A DNA stretch of 64,000 bases from Halomonas sp. GT (GCF_002082565.1 NZ_CP020562.1:806001-870000); one strand, 5' to 3'. Shown: positions 45,872 to 54,533, counted from the first letter of the stretch. Notes: generated from the sequence alone by a model not told the origin. Program-made: numbers and translations.

Positions 45872-47708
45872 CCGAGACTGGGTGCTGGCGCCACTCGCGC
45901 CCCTGAATCTTCGCCCCGCTGATGAAGTGATGCGCTTGGAGCGTCTGGGCAGCTTGCATGCTTGCCGACTGAGTTTTGTGCGTTCCCTGATGCGTCAGAT
46001 GGGGCGTCAGCGTTGGCAAATAAGCAGGGTGCGTTTTGATCTTGATGAAAATGGCTATGGCACTGCCGTTTATCGCCTCCAGACTCCCTATGGGCGTTAC
46101 CACGGCGTTATGTTTGCCCAGGCGCTTGACGATGAGCGCCGCTCCGACCGCGTTATTGCTGACGCTTGGGACGTCACGTTTGGCTTAGTGGAAGGTGACG
46201 TAGATGACAGTTTGCTGGAACAAATGGCCGCCAATGTGCCCTTGCAGGAAGCAGGGCGTCAACATCCTCGGGTGCTGGTGCTGTCCCGCGCCAACAAGAG
46301 TTTGCGTAACTTTGCCCACTTTGTAGAAGCGTTAGGCAATGGTCAGCAGCCGGACCCGCAGTGGTTAACTCGGGTGGGCTATCTCTATCGCACCACGGCG
46401 GTTTACGGCAATGGTAAGTTTGGTCTCGCTGACTTCGCTCGCTTGCATGAAAACCCTGACTTCCGTCGGCCATTCTCGGTGCAGATGGCCGGCGTCTATT
46501 TGTTGCGGCATTTCTCGATTGAACAAGTGGAGCATCTGGCACGCAGTCAATCCCCTGAAACGGCTTGCGGGCTAGCCATCGAGTTGCGCCGCTATTTGGG
46601 GATAGGGAACTCAACTGGTCTAGGGATGGCTCCCTTTCTAATTAACCATCCGCAGCTGATTGCCCAGTGGGTCACCCAGCGTGAAACCGCATTGGCGTTG
46701 GCACAGCGTCAGGCGCCTAGCGAAGAAGAGCGAGCGCGCTTGATTGCGCTGACCAAACGTGCCCAGCAGCATTTGGCAGAAACCGTAACCGAGGATGCTG
46801 AGCAGCGCGAGCGCAACGTCGCAACCGTGGCCGCATTACCAGATGTGTTGAGCTGGTTGGAAAGTGTACCGTTGGAAGAGAACCTATGGGCTCAGTTAGT
46901 GGCGTGGAGCGAGCGCACTCTGTCGCTAGAAGCTCAGGAGCTCATCAATACGCTGTTGATCGAGCTGTACCCTGAGCAGGTTGACCCGCTGGAAGAGCAG
47001 ATGGGGGTTAATGAAAACCTCGACCTTGAGCCGGATATGCCATTGATGCGTCTGCGCCAACTAATTGAAACGCACTACGGTTGGGCACTTTCCCATGATT
47101 ATACCAGCGATGAGGGTGCGTATTGGTTCTGGTACCGGTCGGCTGAAAAAGAGGAGCCGCGCCTAGGCGTGCGCGATGAGGAGCCTGGCGCTGAAAAGGA
47201 GGTGCCCATTGCCATGGGGCCACGTGTCGCCCACAGCCACGCAGCGATTTGTGAGTTTTTAGAGGATACACCGCGGGCCAAAGTGGTCGATTTTCTACTC
47301 GCCAAGCCACGGCATAAGGAAATTATTCGCCGCGTGCAAACCCTAGTAAAAGCCACTTACGGCGATATTCATGCCAACCTGTGGCATCGGGAAATGAAGC
47401 CGATGCATCTGCTGCGCACTAAGCTGGCGTTTTTTGGTGCTAGCCGCTTCGACCCCAAATCAGATCGCTGGGTGCGTATTACGCTGTTCCAAGGAGCGCC
47501 GTTGGTGGAAGAACTCAACGCCGAGCCGGAAGATCTCAGTCACTTCGATGATTGGAGTTTTCCGCTACAGCCACAGTTGGAAAAGGGCTGCGTGGCACCC
47601 GCTGGGCTATCTCCTCAGGGTGATCAATATCCACAGGGCGAGCGGTCGCCATTACAACAGTCGTCATTCCAGCAACAGCGAACTGCTAAAGGGGGAGTGT
47701 CGTTATGA
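45864..47708 (+). CDS. Uncharacterised 614-residue protein of the catabolic operon
   Basis: I do not recognise this protein. It overlaps the BCCT stop by 8 bases and the next start by 4, so it is translationally coupled to both. It has no signal peptide, no membrane segment and no cofactor motif that I can see; it is rich in Arg, Glu and Leu. Two notable parts are a central helical stretch (about residues 270-330, Gln/Glu/Arg rich) and AHSHAAICEFLEDTPRAKVVDFLLAKPRHKEI near residue 450. The last 50 residues are polar, Gln-rich and probably disordered. Co-occurrence with DUF3726 suggests a shared pathway or complex. Confidence 0.75.
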   Translation: MSNRDWVLAPLAPLNLRPADEVMRLERLGSLHACRLSFVRSLMRQMGRQRWQISRVRFDLDENGYGTAVYRLQTPYGRYHGVMFAQALDDERRSDRVIADAWDVTFGLVEGDVDDSLLEQMAANVPLQEAGRQHPRVLVLSRANKSLRNFAHFVEALGNGQQPDPQWLTRVGYLYRTTAVYGNGKFGLADFARLHENPDFRRPFSVQMAGVYLLRHFSIEQVEHLARSQSPETACGLAIELRRYLGIGNSTGLGMAPFLINHPQLIAQWVTQRETALALAQRQAPSEEERARLIALTKRAQQHLAETVTEDAEQRERNVATVAALPDVLSWLESVPLEENLWAQLVAWSERTLSLEAQELINTLLIELYPEQVDPLEEQMGVNENLDLEPDMPLMRLRQLIETHYGWALSHDYTSDEGAYWFWYRSAEKEEPRLGVRDEEPGAEKEVPIAMGPRVAHSHAAICEFLEDTPRAKVVDFLLAKPRHKEIIRRVQTLVKATYGDIHANLWHREMKPMHLLRTKLAFFGASRFDPKSDRWVRITLFQGAPLVEELNAEPEDLSHFDDWSFPLQPQLEKGCVAPAGLSPQGDQYPQGERSPLQQSSFQQQRTAKGGVSL

Positions 47709-48472
47709 AAGTCTCCTTTAATGAGCTGCAAGGTCTGTGCAGAAAAGCATTTACTGGGATTGGATTTGAAGACGGTGATGCCGCCGATGCCGCCGATATG
47801 GTGGCGTGGATGCAGTGTCATGGTTTCAACGCAATTGATCAGCTTAACCGCGGGCTAGATTTCCTGCTTGAAGAAGACCCTGAGTCGTTACCCAAGGTGA
47901 TTTATCAGGACGGTGACCTAGCCGTACTGGATGGCCATGGCCAAAGCGTGCTGCGCAGTATTAGCTTGGCGACTGAATTGGGTTTTGCCAAAGCGCGTGC
48001 CCGCGGGCTTTCGGTGGTCAAAATTCGCCGCTGCCATAACCGCCAGCTCATCATGGGCTATCTGTCACGCCTCGCGGGTCGTGGTATCAATATTACTGCC
48101 TTCTGGCGTAATGCTCAGGAGCCGCTCACCGAGCAGGTGGTGGGCTTTCGTGCGGGCCGCTCTACGCCAGAAGTGCGTATCTATTCGGTGCGCGATGTTC
48201 CGGAAGAAAACGAACCCAACGACGGCATCACCCTAGTGATGGCCAACCACGTTGAGCTACTGCCTTCCCTCGGTGTTGATCATGACCTTGACCTGCTGGC
48301 TCGTCATTCTGAGTCTGATCTAATGGCCTGCCGCGAGCGTTCTCTGCAGGAAGGTATTGAGGTGAATGACGCTATTTGGGCACGCCTTAAAACGCTTGCT
48401 CATCGTATTCTTGTGGAGTCTTCTGAGGCTTCCCGAGGCGGTGCTGGCGCAGGTGTCAACGACAACGATTGA
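47705..48472 (+). CDS. DUF3726-family protein
   Basis: The 255-residue protein matches my memory of DUF3726, a family with no known function. Its layout recalls the malate/lactate dehydrogenase 2 (Ldh_2) family: the N-terminus SFNELQGLCRKAF..ADMVAWMQCHG places a His-Gly where Ldh_2 has SHG, and AVLDGHGQSVLRSISLATEL followed by VVKIRRCHNRQLIMGYLSRLA mirrors the Ldh_2 NADH-binding segment with its His. It is about 80 residues shorter than typical Ldh_2 enzymes. The start overlaps the previous stop (ATGA). Confidence 0.75.
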   Translation: MKVSFNELQGLCRKAFTGIGFEDGDAADAADMVAWMQCHGFNAIDQLNRGLDFLLEEDPESLPKVIYQDGDLAVLDGHGQSVLRSISLATELGFAKARARGLSVVKIRRCHNRQLIMGYLSRLAGRGINITAFWRNAQEPLTEQVVGFRAGRSTPEVRIYSVRDVPEENEPNDGITLVMANHVELLPSLGVDHDLDLLARHSESDLMACRERSLQEGIEVNDAIWARLKTLAHRILVESSEASRGGAGAGVNDND

Positions 48473-48493
48473 GAGCTAAATGGGAAGACTGTC

Positions 48494-48877
48494 ATGATCC
48501 AACCGGTAAGAACTGATCTCTATGCGGCTAAGGCCCCGCTTGAATGGGCCGTGGTCGGCAATGGCATCTTATTCACCACACAAATTCCCATCGGCGACGA
48601 TGGCGCTGTGGTGGAAGGCGGTATCGAAGCACAAACTCGTCAGACGCTAGATAATTTGCAACATACCCTGAAAAGCGCCGGCGCAGGAATGCAACAACTG
48701 ACTCAGGTATTGATCTACGTGACGCAACGCGAAGATCTGGCCACCGTTAATCGCGTCTATGCGGAATATGTCACCGCGCCTTTTCCCAATCGGGCCGCCA
48801 TTATTGTGTCTGGTTTTGCGCGAGAAGAGATGTTGGTAGAAATGGTGGCTTATGCCGCTGTATCAGAGGTTTCATAG
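48494..48877 (+). CDS. RidA-family protein
   Basis: The 127-residue protein has the RidA/YjgF fold: NGILFTTQIPIGDDG near residue 23, TLDNLQHTLKSAGAGMQQLTQVLIYVT and PFPNRAAIIVSGF. The Arg of PNRA is at the place of the imine-hydrolysing Arg of RidA. RidA proteins hydrolyse 2-aminoacrylate-like enamines and imines. Its place as the last gene of the operon suggests that the pathway makes an imine or enamine intermediate. Confidence 0.85.
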   Translation: MIQPVRTDLYAAKAPLEWAVVGNGILFTTQIPIGDDGAVVEGGIEAQTRQTLDNLQHTLKSAGAGMQQLTQVLIYVTQREDLATVNRVYAEYVTAPFPNRAAIIVSGFAREEMLVEMVAYAAVSEVS

Positions 48878-48915
48878 TTATCATAGACACAAGCGTTATT
48901 CCCGAGTCACCGCAT

Positions 48916-49019
48916 GTCATTCCCGAGTGGGGTTATCGGGAATCCAACTTGACCTTGGCCTGCAGCAGCCCGAAACCCCAGGTCAACATGGATTCCCGCT
49001 AAAGGCCTGCGGGAATGAC
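48916..49019. repeat. 104-bp palindromic dispersed-type repeat
   Basis: The element has outer inverted arms GTCATTCCCG (48916) and CGGGAATGAC (ending 49019), inner arms CGGGAATCCA and TGGATTCCCG, and a third inner pair TTGACCT / AGGTCAA. The GTCATTCCCG..CGGGAATCCA unit is a well-known short repeat seen in many proteobacteria (similar to the Neisseria dRS3-type ATTCCC..GGGAAT core). It lies in the 3' region after RidA. Confidence 0.75.
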
Positions 49020-49090
49020 GAGGGCGGCTCGGAGGTCTGGGGTGGAGTCATCGTCAAGCACTTATTAAACAAAAAACCAGCCCATCTGCT

Positions 49091-49141
49091 AATGCCAGTC
49101 AGCCTTAACTGACTGGCATTAGGCCCACGGGCCGCTTTTTT
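49091..49141. terminator. Double hairpin at the end of the catabolic operon
   Basis: A 12-bp perfect stem (AATGCCAGTCAG / CTGACTGGCATT) is followed by a smaller GGCCC/GGGCC hairpin running into GCTTTTTTA. It separates the operon from the convergent CDF gene. Confidence 0.75.
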
Positions 49142-49153
49142 AGTGATGTGCGA

Positions 49154-50104
49154 TTAAGCGCGTTTTTTCACTAACTGCCCGCAGGAAGGCGCTGCCCAGC
49201 GATCATCTTCGGTAAAGACCACATCGCAGACGACCGGCGAGTAAATACGGCGCACTTCTTCATCAATTTGCTGGCGTAGGACATCTTGATGGGCAAGCGT
49301 AGACGCATGAAATGCTTTGGGTAGCACCACATGGACCATGATATACAGCAGGCGGCCAGGGCGTACCATGCGAACCCGCACTTCCTGGGTATCGATATCT
49401 GCAAGACCACGAGCAACCGCCTGGCGAACTGGCTCGGCGATTGTTTCGTCGGGTGTTTTATTGAGCAGTTCTCGCAATGCCTGGGAGGCCATTCGCACCG
49501 GTACGCCAAGGCATAGCAGCACCACGGCCATTACCAGAAGTGAATCGACATAAGGTACGATTCCCCGCCAGTCTAGGCGCTCAAATAGCATCACCAAGCA
49601 GAACGCCGCTAACACAGCAGCCGAGATAATACTGTTCACCAGCCAGTTGAGTTTGTCAGCAGCCACCAGCGGGCTACTAACATGGCGCTGACTGCGGTGC
49701 ATGACCCATGCGGTGAGCGAGCAAGCGGCGGTGGCAAACAGTGCGTAGATAACCGCCAGCCCCGCTGAGATCTCCCGTCCACCTGTCAGTAACGCAGCGA
49801 TGGCGTCCACCAACGCAAAGATGGAAACGCCTAATATCAATAAGCCTTTGCATAGATTTACCAATGACTCGAAGTAGCTGTAGCCAAATGGATAGGACTC
49901 GCTATCGGGTCGGCTGGCTAGCTTACTAACCTTGATGGTGACCAGGGCTACGCTAAAATAGATAAGGTTAAATAACCCATCCAGCAAAATAGCCTGGGAG
50001 TTAGATGCCAGTGTCGCAGTGATACCTGCACAGCCAATCAGCAGCGCCATAAAGGCAGAAAACGCTAAGGTGCTGGATTCTGTTTTCACGAACGTTTGCT
50101 CCAA
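49154..50104 (-). CDS. Cation diffusion facilitator family transporter
   Basis: The 316-residue protein has six membrane helices and the CDF pattern: helix 2 with LLDGLFNLIYFSVALVTI (the usual HxxxD is replaced by LDGLFN, so the metal site is altered), helix 5 with LLVMAVVLL following PYVDS, and a cytoplasmic C-terminal domain (DIDTQEVRVRMVRPGRLLYIMVHVVL). CDF proteins export Zn, Fe or Mn; this may be a non-canonical subgroup. It is convergent with the operon on its left. Confidence 0.78.
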   Translation of the reverse strand: MEQTFVKTESSTLAFSAFMALLIGCAGITATLASNSQAILLDGLFNLIYFSVALVTIKVSKLASRPDSESYPFGYSYFESLVNLCKGLLILGVSIFALVDAIAALLTGGREISAGLAVIYALFATAACSLTAWVMHRSQRHVSSPLVAADKLNWLVNSIISAAVLAAFCLVMLFERLDWRGIVPYVDSLLVMAVVLLCLGVPVRMASQALRELLNKTPDETIAEPVRQAVARGLADIDTQEVRVRMVRPGRLLYIMVHVVLPKAFHASTLAHQDVLRQQIDEEVRRIYSPVVCDVVFTEDDRWAAPSCGQLVKKRA

Positions 50105-50182
50105 TATTACCTACCCAAGAGGCTGGCAAGCATAGCAATATCAGTGGTCGCAATGTCAGTGATTTGTTTATTCTAAGGCTAC

Positions 50183-50221
50183 AGAGATAGTCTTTAGAGA
50201 TAGCCTTTAGAGATAGTCTTT
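50183..50221. repeat. Three 13-bp tandem repeats before the acetyltransferase gene
   Basis: AGAGATAGTCTTT, AGAGATAGCCTTT and AGAGATAGTCTTT stand head to tail at 50183-50221, ending 36 bases before the start at 50258. Confidence 0.88.
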
Positions 50222-50257
50222 GATGCACTGATTTAGCATCCAAGGAGAGATGTGCTT

Positions 50258-50776
50258 ATGCGCCATGCTGATGCTGTTTCCTTTAGACAAATTGCTCCGG
50301 AAGATGCCGCCGAACTATTGTTGTTCGAAGCCACTGAACGTGACTGGTTTGAGCAGCACATAGAGGCCAGAGCGGAGCACTTCTACACGCCTGAAGGTAC
50401 TCGCCAGCATATTAATGAGTGCTTGGCGTTAAATGCCCGAGGACGTATGAGACCGCTTATTATCCAACATCGAGGTGTGATAGTTGGGCGCGCCAACCTA
50501 CGTGAGATAGAGAATGGTTACGCTAAGGTGGGGTATCGGATAGCCCAACATGCGAGTGGTAATGGGCTGGCGCAAAAGGCATTGAAGCATCTTATTAGCG
50601 AAGCTCGTTGCATTTACCAAATTAATACGCTCACGGCGACTGTTTCTTTAGACAATCACGCTTCACAGCGGGTACTGAAAAAAGCTGGGTTCGAAGTAAT
50701 GGAAAAGCTACCTGAGTATTCGGTAGTAGCAGGGCGGAAGCTTGACTGCGTGGTCATGCAAAAAACAGATGTGTAG
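50258..50776 (+). CDS. GNAT-family N-acetyltransferase (RimJ/RimL-like)
   Basis: The 172-residue protein has the GNAT core of the ribosomal-protein acetyltransferase type: VSFRQIAPEDAAELL, VGYRIAQHASGNGLAQKALKHLI (acetyl-CoA loop) and NHASQRVLKKAGFEVME. AAGGAGAG precedes the ATG at 50258; a GTG at 50252 is also in frame. Substrate unknown. Confidence 0.82.
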   Translation: MRHADAVSFRQIAPEDAAELLLFEATERDWFEQHIEARAEHFYTPEGTRQHINECLALNARGRMRPLIIQHRGVIVGRANLREIENGYAKVGYRIAQHASGNGLAQKALKHLISEARCIYQINTLTATVSLDNHASQRVLKKAGFEVMEKLPEYSVVAGRKLDCVVMQKTDV

Positions 50777-50905
50777 TGTTTAGAAACAAATGTATTGTTG
50801 TGAGATAGGGCTTTAGCTTTGGTTCGACACTTCGACGATGATTCAACTGATTTACCTAGTTATAGCAAGGGTGGCTACGCCGCCATCGCCCTCTAAAGTG
50901 GCCTC

Positions 50906-51085
50906 CTACATTAGATGATGAGCCTTGAGTGCCTGAATAAAATTAAGCGGGCACTGATCATGGGCAGCCACTGATTTAATGAGACCTGAATCCTCGCAAA
51001 CGTATGCATAAGTACTTAATGGTCTGCCCTGGGATAGGTTGAAGCCTGCACCAGGGACAGGAATGTCTAAGAGGTTAACGAAAAT
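50906..51085 (-). pseudogene. Possible gene fragment
   Basis: On the minus strand one frame stays open for about 55-60 codons without a start, ending CPLNFIQALKAHHLM before a TAG (50906-50908). It begins where the CMD-family gene ends. It reads like the tail of a protein (AYVCEDSGLIKSVAAHD) but I recognise no family. The remaining 50777-50905 stretch shows nothing. Confidence 0.25.
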
Positions 51086-51624
51086 AGCGCTGGCATTTTT
51101 TCCGCTTCTTGTTGAATGTTGTCGTCGACCGGCGTGTCGTAAGTCTTGAGCAGGTAGCCCAATACCGAATAAAACCCCACCATAGCAATCAGGTCGATAA
51201 CGGCCTTACGTCCGATGGCGTCTGCTAACTCTGCTTCTTGCTCAGTGGACAGCATTCGGTGATCAAACAATGCATCCACCGCGTCGACGATAAGACCATC
51301 AACGCCTTCGGGGCGAGTTCGAATGGCATCGATCCGAGTCGTGGAGAACCCAAGAGCGAGCGCCCGACTAACATGATGAGCCCATTCGTAGCGTGACCCC
51401 ATGCGCAAGCCCGCGCGTAGAATCACCACCTCGGTTAATTCTGGCCCTAAGGCATTTTCCTTAACAACATGCTGGCGCAAAGGTGCCCAGGCGTTGAGTA
51501 AATCCGGGTGATGAGCCATGGTGCGATAGACATTGAGAGCACCGGCAAAGTCTTCGCGTAATTCTGCGATCTCGTTTGGCCAATCGGCATCAGCAATAGG
51601 CGGGCAGGGAGAAGAGGGCGTCAT
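51067..51624 (-). CDS. Carboxymuconolactone decarboxylase/AhpD-like protein
   Basis: The 185-residue protein belongs to the CMD family: VILRAGLRMGSRYEWAHHVSRALALG is the helical core. The family's CxxC is absent (SRYEWAHH), as in many CMD paralogues that keep the Glu and His. I use ATG 51624 (TGGAG upstream); an ATG at 51660 that overlaps the aminotransferase stop (TGATG) would allow coupling. Genes of this type beside class III aminotransferases are common in amine-utilisation sets. Function unproven. Confidence 0.75.
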   Translation of the reverse strand: MTPSSPCPPIADADWPNEIAELREDFAGALNVYRTMAHHPDLLNAWAPLRQHVVKENALGPELTEVVILRAGLRMGSRYEWAHHVSRALALGFSTTRIDAIRTRPEGVDGLIVDAVDALFDHRMLSTEQEAELADAIGRKAVIDLIAMVGFYSVLGYLLKTYDTPVDDNIQQEAEKMPALFSLTS

Positions 51625-51656
51625 GGGTGAGCTCCATTCAGATAGGGTGCGTGACA

Positions 51657-52982
51657 TCACTCGGCGATGGCGGCGTTGATGGCGTTGGCAATGCGCTCAA
51701 TGATTAGGTCGACATCATCGGCTTCAATAATATAGGGCGGTGCGAGCAGGATATGATCACCGTGAATACCATCAATCGTGCCGCCCATAGGGTAGCTGAT
51801 TAGCCCACGAGCCATGGCTTGTCGCTTAATCTTGGCGTGAATTTTTCGGCTCGGATCGAAAGGTGTTTTCGTGTCCCGGTCCGCCACCAGCTCGATACCG
51901 CGAAACAGCCCTCTTCCCCGGATGTCGCCGACATAAGGGGATGCACCGAGAATGTCTTCCAAACCGCTTTGTAATCTCGCGCCCATGGCGTTTACATTGG
52001 CAAGTGTCTCGGGGCGCGCAATGATTTCAACCACTTTGTTAGCGGTTGCCGCGGCAACAGGGTGGCCGATGTAAGTATGCCCGTGCTGGAACAGGCCAGA
52101 ACCGTTGGCGAAGCTTTCGTAAATTTTGCCGGACAGCATCACTGCGCCGATCGGCTGATACCCCCCGCCCAAGCCTTTGGCTATGGTGACGATATCCGGT
52201 ATGACGTCGTCTTGCTCGCAGGCGAAGACCGTGCCGGTCCGCCCCATGCCGCACATCACTTCGTCGAGGATCAGTAGCACGCCATATTTGTCGCAAATCG
52301 CACGAACACGTTTAAAATAATCCGCGACAGAGGCGACAGCTCCAAGGGTGGCGCCTACGACGGGTTCGGCAACGAACGCCATCACTTCTTCAGGGCCAAG
52401 TTCCAAAATTTTTGCTTCGAGTTCATCGGCAAGCCGAATAGCGTAAGCCTCAGGCGACTCATCGGGGCCTTTCTCGCGATAGGCGTAGCAGGGGGAGACA
52501 TGATGAGTTTCTGGCAGAATGGGCTGAAACTGCTTACGCCGCATCGCATTGCCACCGGTTGCCAACGCACCAATTGTGTTGCCATGGTAACTCTGACGCC
52601 TAGCAATGATGTGCCTACGCTGTGGGGCGCCAATTTCCACGAAGTACTGCCGTGCCATCTTCAGCGCCGCTTCAACGGCCTCTGATCCGCCTGACACGAG
52701 ATAGACGTAATTCAAGCCTTCAGGTGCTAAGTTGACGAGTTTTTCGGCAAGTGCTTCGGCAGCATCGGTGGTGAAAAACGAGGTGTGTGCGTAGCAGAGG
52801 TTATCAATTTGAGCACGCATCGCTGCCAGCACTTCCGGATGGGCGTGACCAACGCTGGTGACCGCAGCGCCACCCGAGGCATCTAAGTATCGGCGTCCAG
52901 CAGTGTCTGTAATGTAGACGCCTTGCGCCGACGCGGCATGAGGGAGTGTTGGGCCGATACTGCGATGAAGAATACGAGTCAT
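51657..52982 (-). CDS. Class III PLP aminotransferase (omega-aminotransferase type)
   Basis: The 441-residue enzyme has the class III features: YLDASGGAAVTSVGHAHPEV, SGGSEAVEAALKMARQY, QSYHGNTIGALATGG, LLILDEVMCGMGRTG (PLP Asp) and the Schiff-base Lys in TIAKGLGGGYQPIGAV near residue 265. It transfers amino groups from a distal amine or amino acid to pyruvate or 2-oxoglutarate. It is coupled to the CMD gene downstream and divergent from an RpiR regulator. Confidence 0.9.
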   Translation of the reverse strand: MTRILHRSIGPTLPHAASAQGVYITDTAGRRYLDASGGAAVTSVGHAHPEVLAAMRAQIDNLCYAHTSFFTTDAAEALAEKLVNLAPEGLNYVYLVSGGSEAVEAALKMARQYFVEIGAPQRRHIIARRQSYHGNTIGALATGGNAMRRKQFQPILPETHHVSPCYAYREKGPDESPEAYAIRLADELEAKILELGPEEVMAFVAEPVVGATLGAVASVADYFKRVRAICDKYGVLLILDEVMCGMGRTGTVFACEQDDVIPDIVTIAKGLGGGYQPIGAVMLSGKIYESFANGSGLFQHGHTYIGHPVAAATANKVVEIIARPETLANVNAMGARLQSGLEDILGASPYVGDIRGRGLFRGIELVADRDTKTPFDPSRKIHAKIKRQAMARGLISYPMGGTIDGIHGDHILLAPPYIIEADDVDLIIERIANAINAAIAE

Positions 52983-53170
52983 GGAGACGGTTCCTTATGG
53001 TCACTAAGCGATGAGAGCACGCCATAAGGAGAAGATTGGCACAGTTCAGTTCATAAGTGCAACATGTGAATCATTTTTGTTTTTAATAAAACACATAGAT
53101 CATTGTTTTTTTAGAACTGTAACGTTTAAATCGGCGGCTGTTTTAACAAGCCGTATAAGAGGCAACACGC

Positions 53171-54058
53171 ATGCCGCAGCGCGACCCTTTAAGGGAACAG
53201 ATTATCGCCCAGTACGATGCTATGTCGCCGCAGCTTCAGCAGGCTGCCCGCTACGTGCTGGAACACCCGGATGAGGTGGCGCTGGTTTCTATGCGCGAGT
53301 TGGCGCGCCATGCGGCGGTGCAGCCTGCGACCATGACGCGGCTTGCAAAATTCCTGGGCAAGCAAGGATACGATGACATCCGCGAGCACTATGTGGCAGC
53401 GCTGCGGCGGGGAAGTGATGGCTTTGCCGCTAAAGTTCGCCAACGAAACGAGGGGGCTAGAGCCTCGGCCAACGGCAATATCGCCGCGCATATGCTGCAT
53501 GGGCTGAGTGCTCAGATTTCCCAGCTCTGTGAGCCTGACTCGCTGCAGCGATTGGAAGCCATCGCTAACACGCTGAAATCGGCGAGAAAAGTGTATGTAC
53601 TAGGCTTGCGTTCATGTCACTCCGTGGCGTGGCATTTCCATTACGTTATGTCACTGTTGGGGGACCGCTCGGTCCACCTAGATGGGCCGGCGGGCACCGG
53701 CGGCGATGCGCTAATTCGCGCCACGCCCGAAGATGCCTTGCTGGTTGTCTCCGTCAAACCTTATGCAGTAGCGACACTGGAACTGACGCAGTTGGCAAAA
53801 GACAAGGGGCTGACGATTCTGTCGATCACCGATAGTGAAGTATCGCCACTGGTAGGGATGTCAGAGCAGACGATTTTTTGTCCCACGGAAAGCGACAGTT
53901 TTTTCCATACGTTAACGCCCGCCTTAGCCATCTCAGAAGTACTGTGCACCTTATTGGCAGAAGATGATCGACCACAGGCACTCGATGCGTTGCAGCGGGC
54001 GGATGAACATTTCTTGAGCCTGAATACCTACGCGAGCGCTATTCCTCGACGGGAGTAA
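53171..54058 (+). CDS. MurR/RpiR-family transcriptional regulator
   Basis: The 295-residue protein has an N-terminal HTH_6 domain (LREQIIAQYDAMSPQLQQAARYV; MRELARHAAVQPATMTRLAKFLG) and a C-terminal SIS domain (VYVLGLRSCHSVAWHFHYVMSLLG; LLVVSVKPYAVATLEL; ILSITDSEVSPL). SIS domains bind phosphosugars, but this subgroup often sits next to aminotransferase genes and may sense an amine-derived ligand. AGAGG precedes the ATG. It is divergent from the aminotransferase gene. Confidence 0.88.
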   Translation: MPQRDPLREQIIAQYDAMSPQLQQAARYVLEHPDEVALVSMRELARHAAVQPATMTRLAKFLGKQGYDDIREHYVAALRRGSDGFAAKVRQRNEGARASANGNIAAHMLHGLSAQISQLCEPDSLQRLEAIANTLKSARKVYVLGLRSCHSVAWHFHYVMSLLGDRSVHLDGPAGTGGDALIRATPEDALLVVSVKPYAVATLELTQLAKDKGLTILSITDSEVSPLVGMSEQTIFCPTESDSFFHTLTPALAISEVLCTLLAEDDRPQALDALQRADEHFLSLNTYASAIPRRE

Positions 54059-54081
54059 CGTCATCGTAAAGCAGTTGTCAG

Positions 54082-54471
54082 TTACCCCTGCACCCATACC
54101 TCCTCGCCCCTAAACGCGACTTTCCAGGTACGCAGCTTGACGTTCTCATCCTCTAAGCATTGGCCATCTTCAAGGCGAAAGTGCTGCTTATAGAGTGGCG
54201 AGGCAACCACCGGGCTGCCTTGTACATCACCGATAATGCCGCGGGCAATGACGTTGGCGTTAGAAAACGGATCAAAGTGGTCGAGTGCGTAGAGTTCTTT
54301 CTCCTGTCCCTGGGAACGCTGCCCCGGTAAGTAGAAAATGGCCACTTGGGCAGGGCCTTCTGACGTGTTCAACCAAGCAGCGACGCCGGAAAATGCCACT
54401 AGGTCAGCTTTAGCGCAGAGCGGCTGCCAGGTGTCGGTGCTCACGGTGTGTTTGATTGCGGTTGCGGTCAT
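54082..54471 (-). CDS. nirD: Nitrite reductase small subunit
   Basis: The 129-residue Rieske-like NirD starts at ATG 54471 (GAGG 6 bases upstream). The NirD pattern is clear: WQPLCAKADLV, VAIFYLP and LYALDHFDPFSNANVIARGIIGD, then SPLYKQHFRLEDGQCLEDE. The Rieske Cys-His ligands are absent, as is normal for NirD. It partners NirB in reducing nitrite to ammonia. It is the last gene of the minus-strand nitrite operon, 62 bases after nirB. Confidence 0.93.
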   Translation of the reverse strand: MTATAIKHTVSTDTWQPLCAKADLVAFSGVAAWLNTSEGPAQVAIFYLPGQRSQGQEKELYALDHFDPFSNANVIARGIIGDVQGSPVVASPLYKQHFRLEDGQCLEDENVKLRTWKVAFRGEEVWVQG

Positions 54472-54533
54472 CAGTAACCTCATTGGCGTTGTCTGGTTTG
54501 CGATTATGTAGTGTTTAAGCAGAGCATTAGTGT

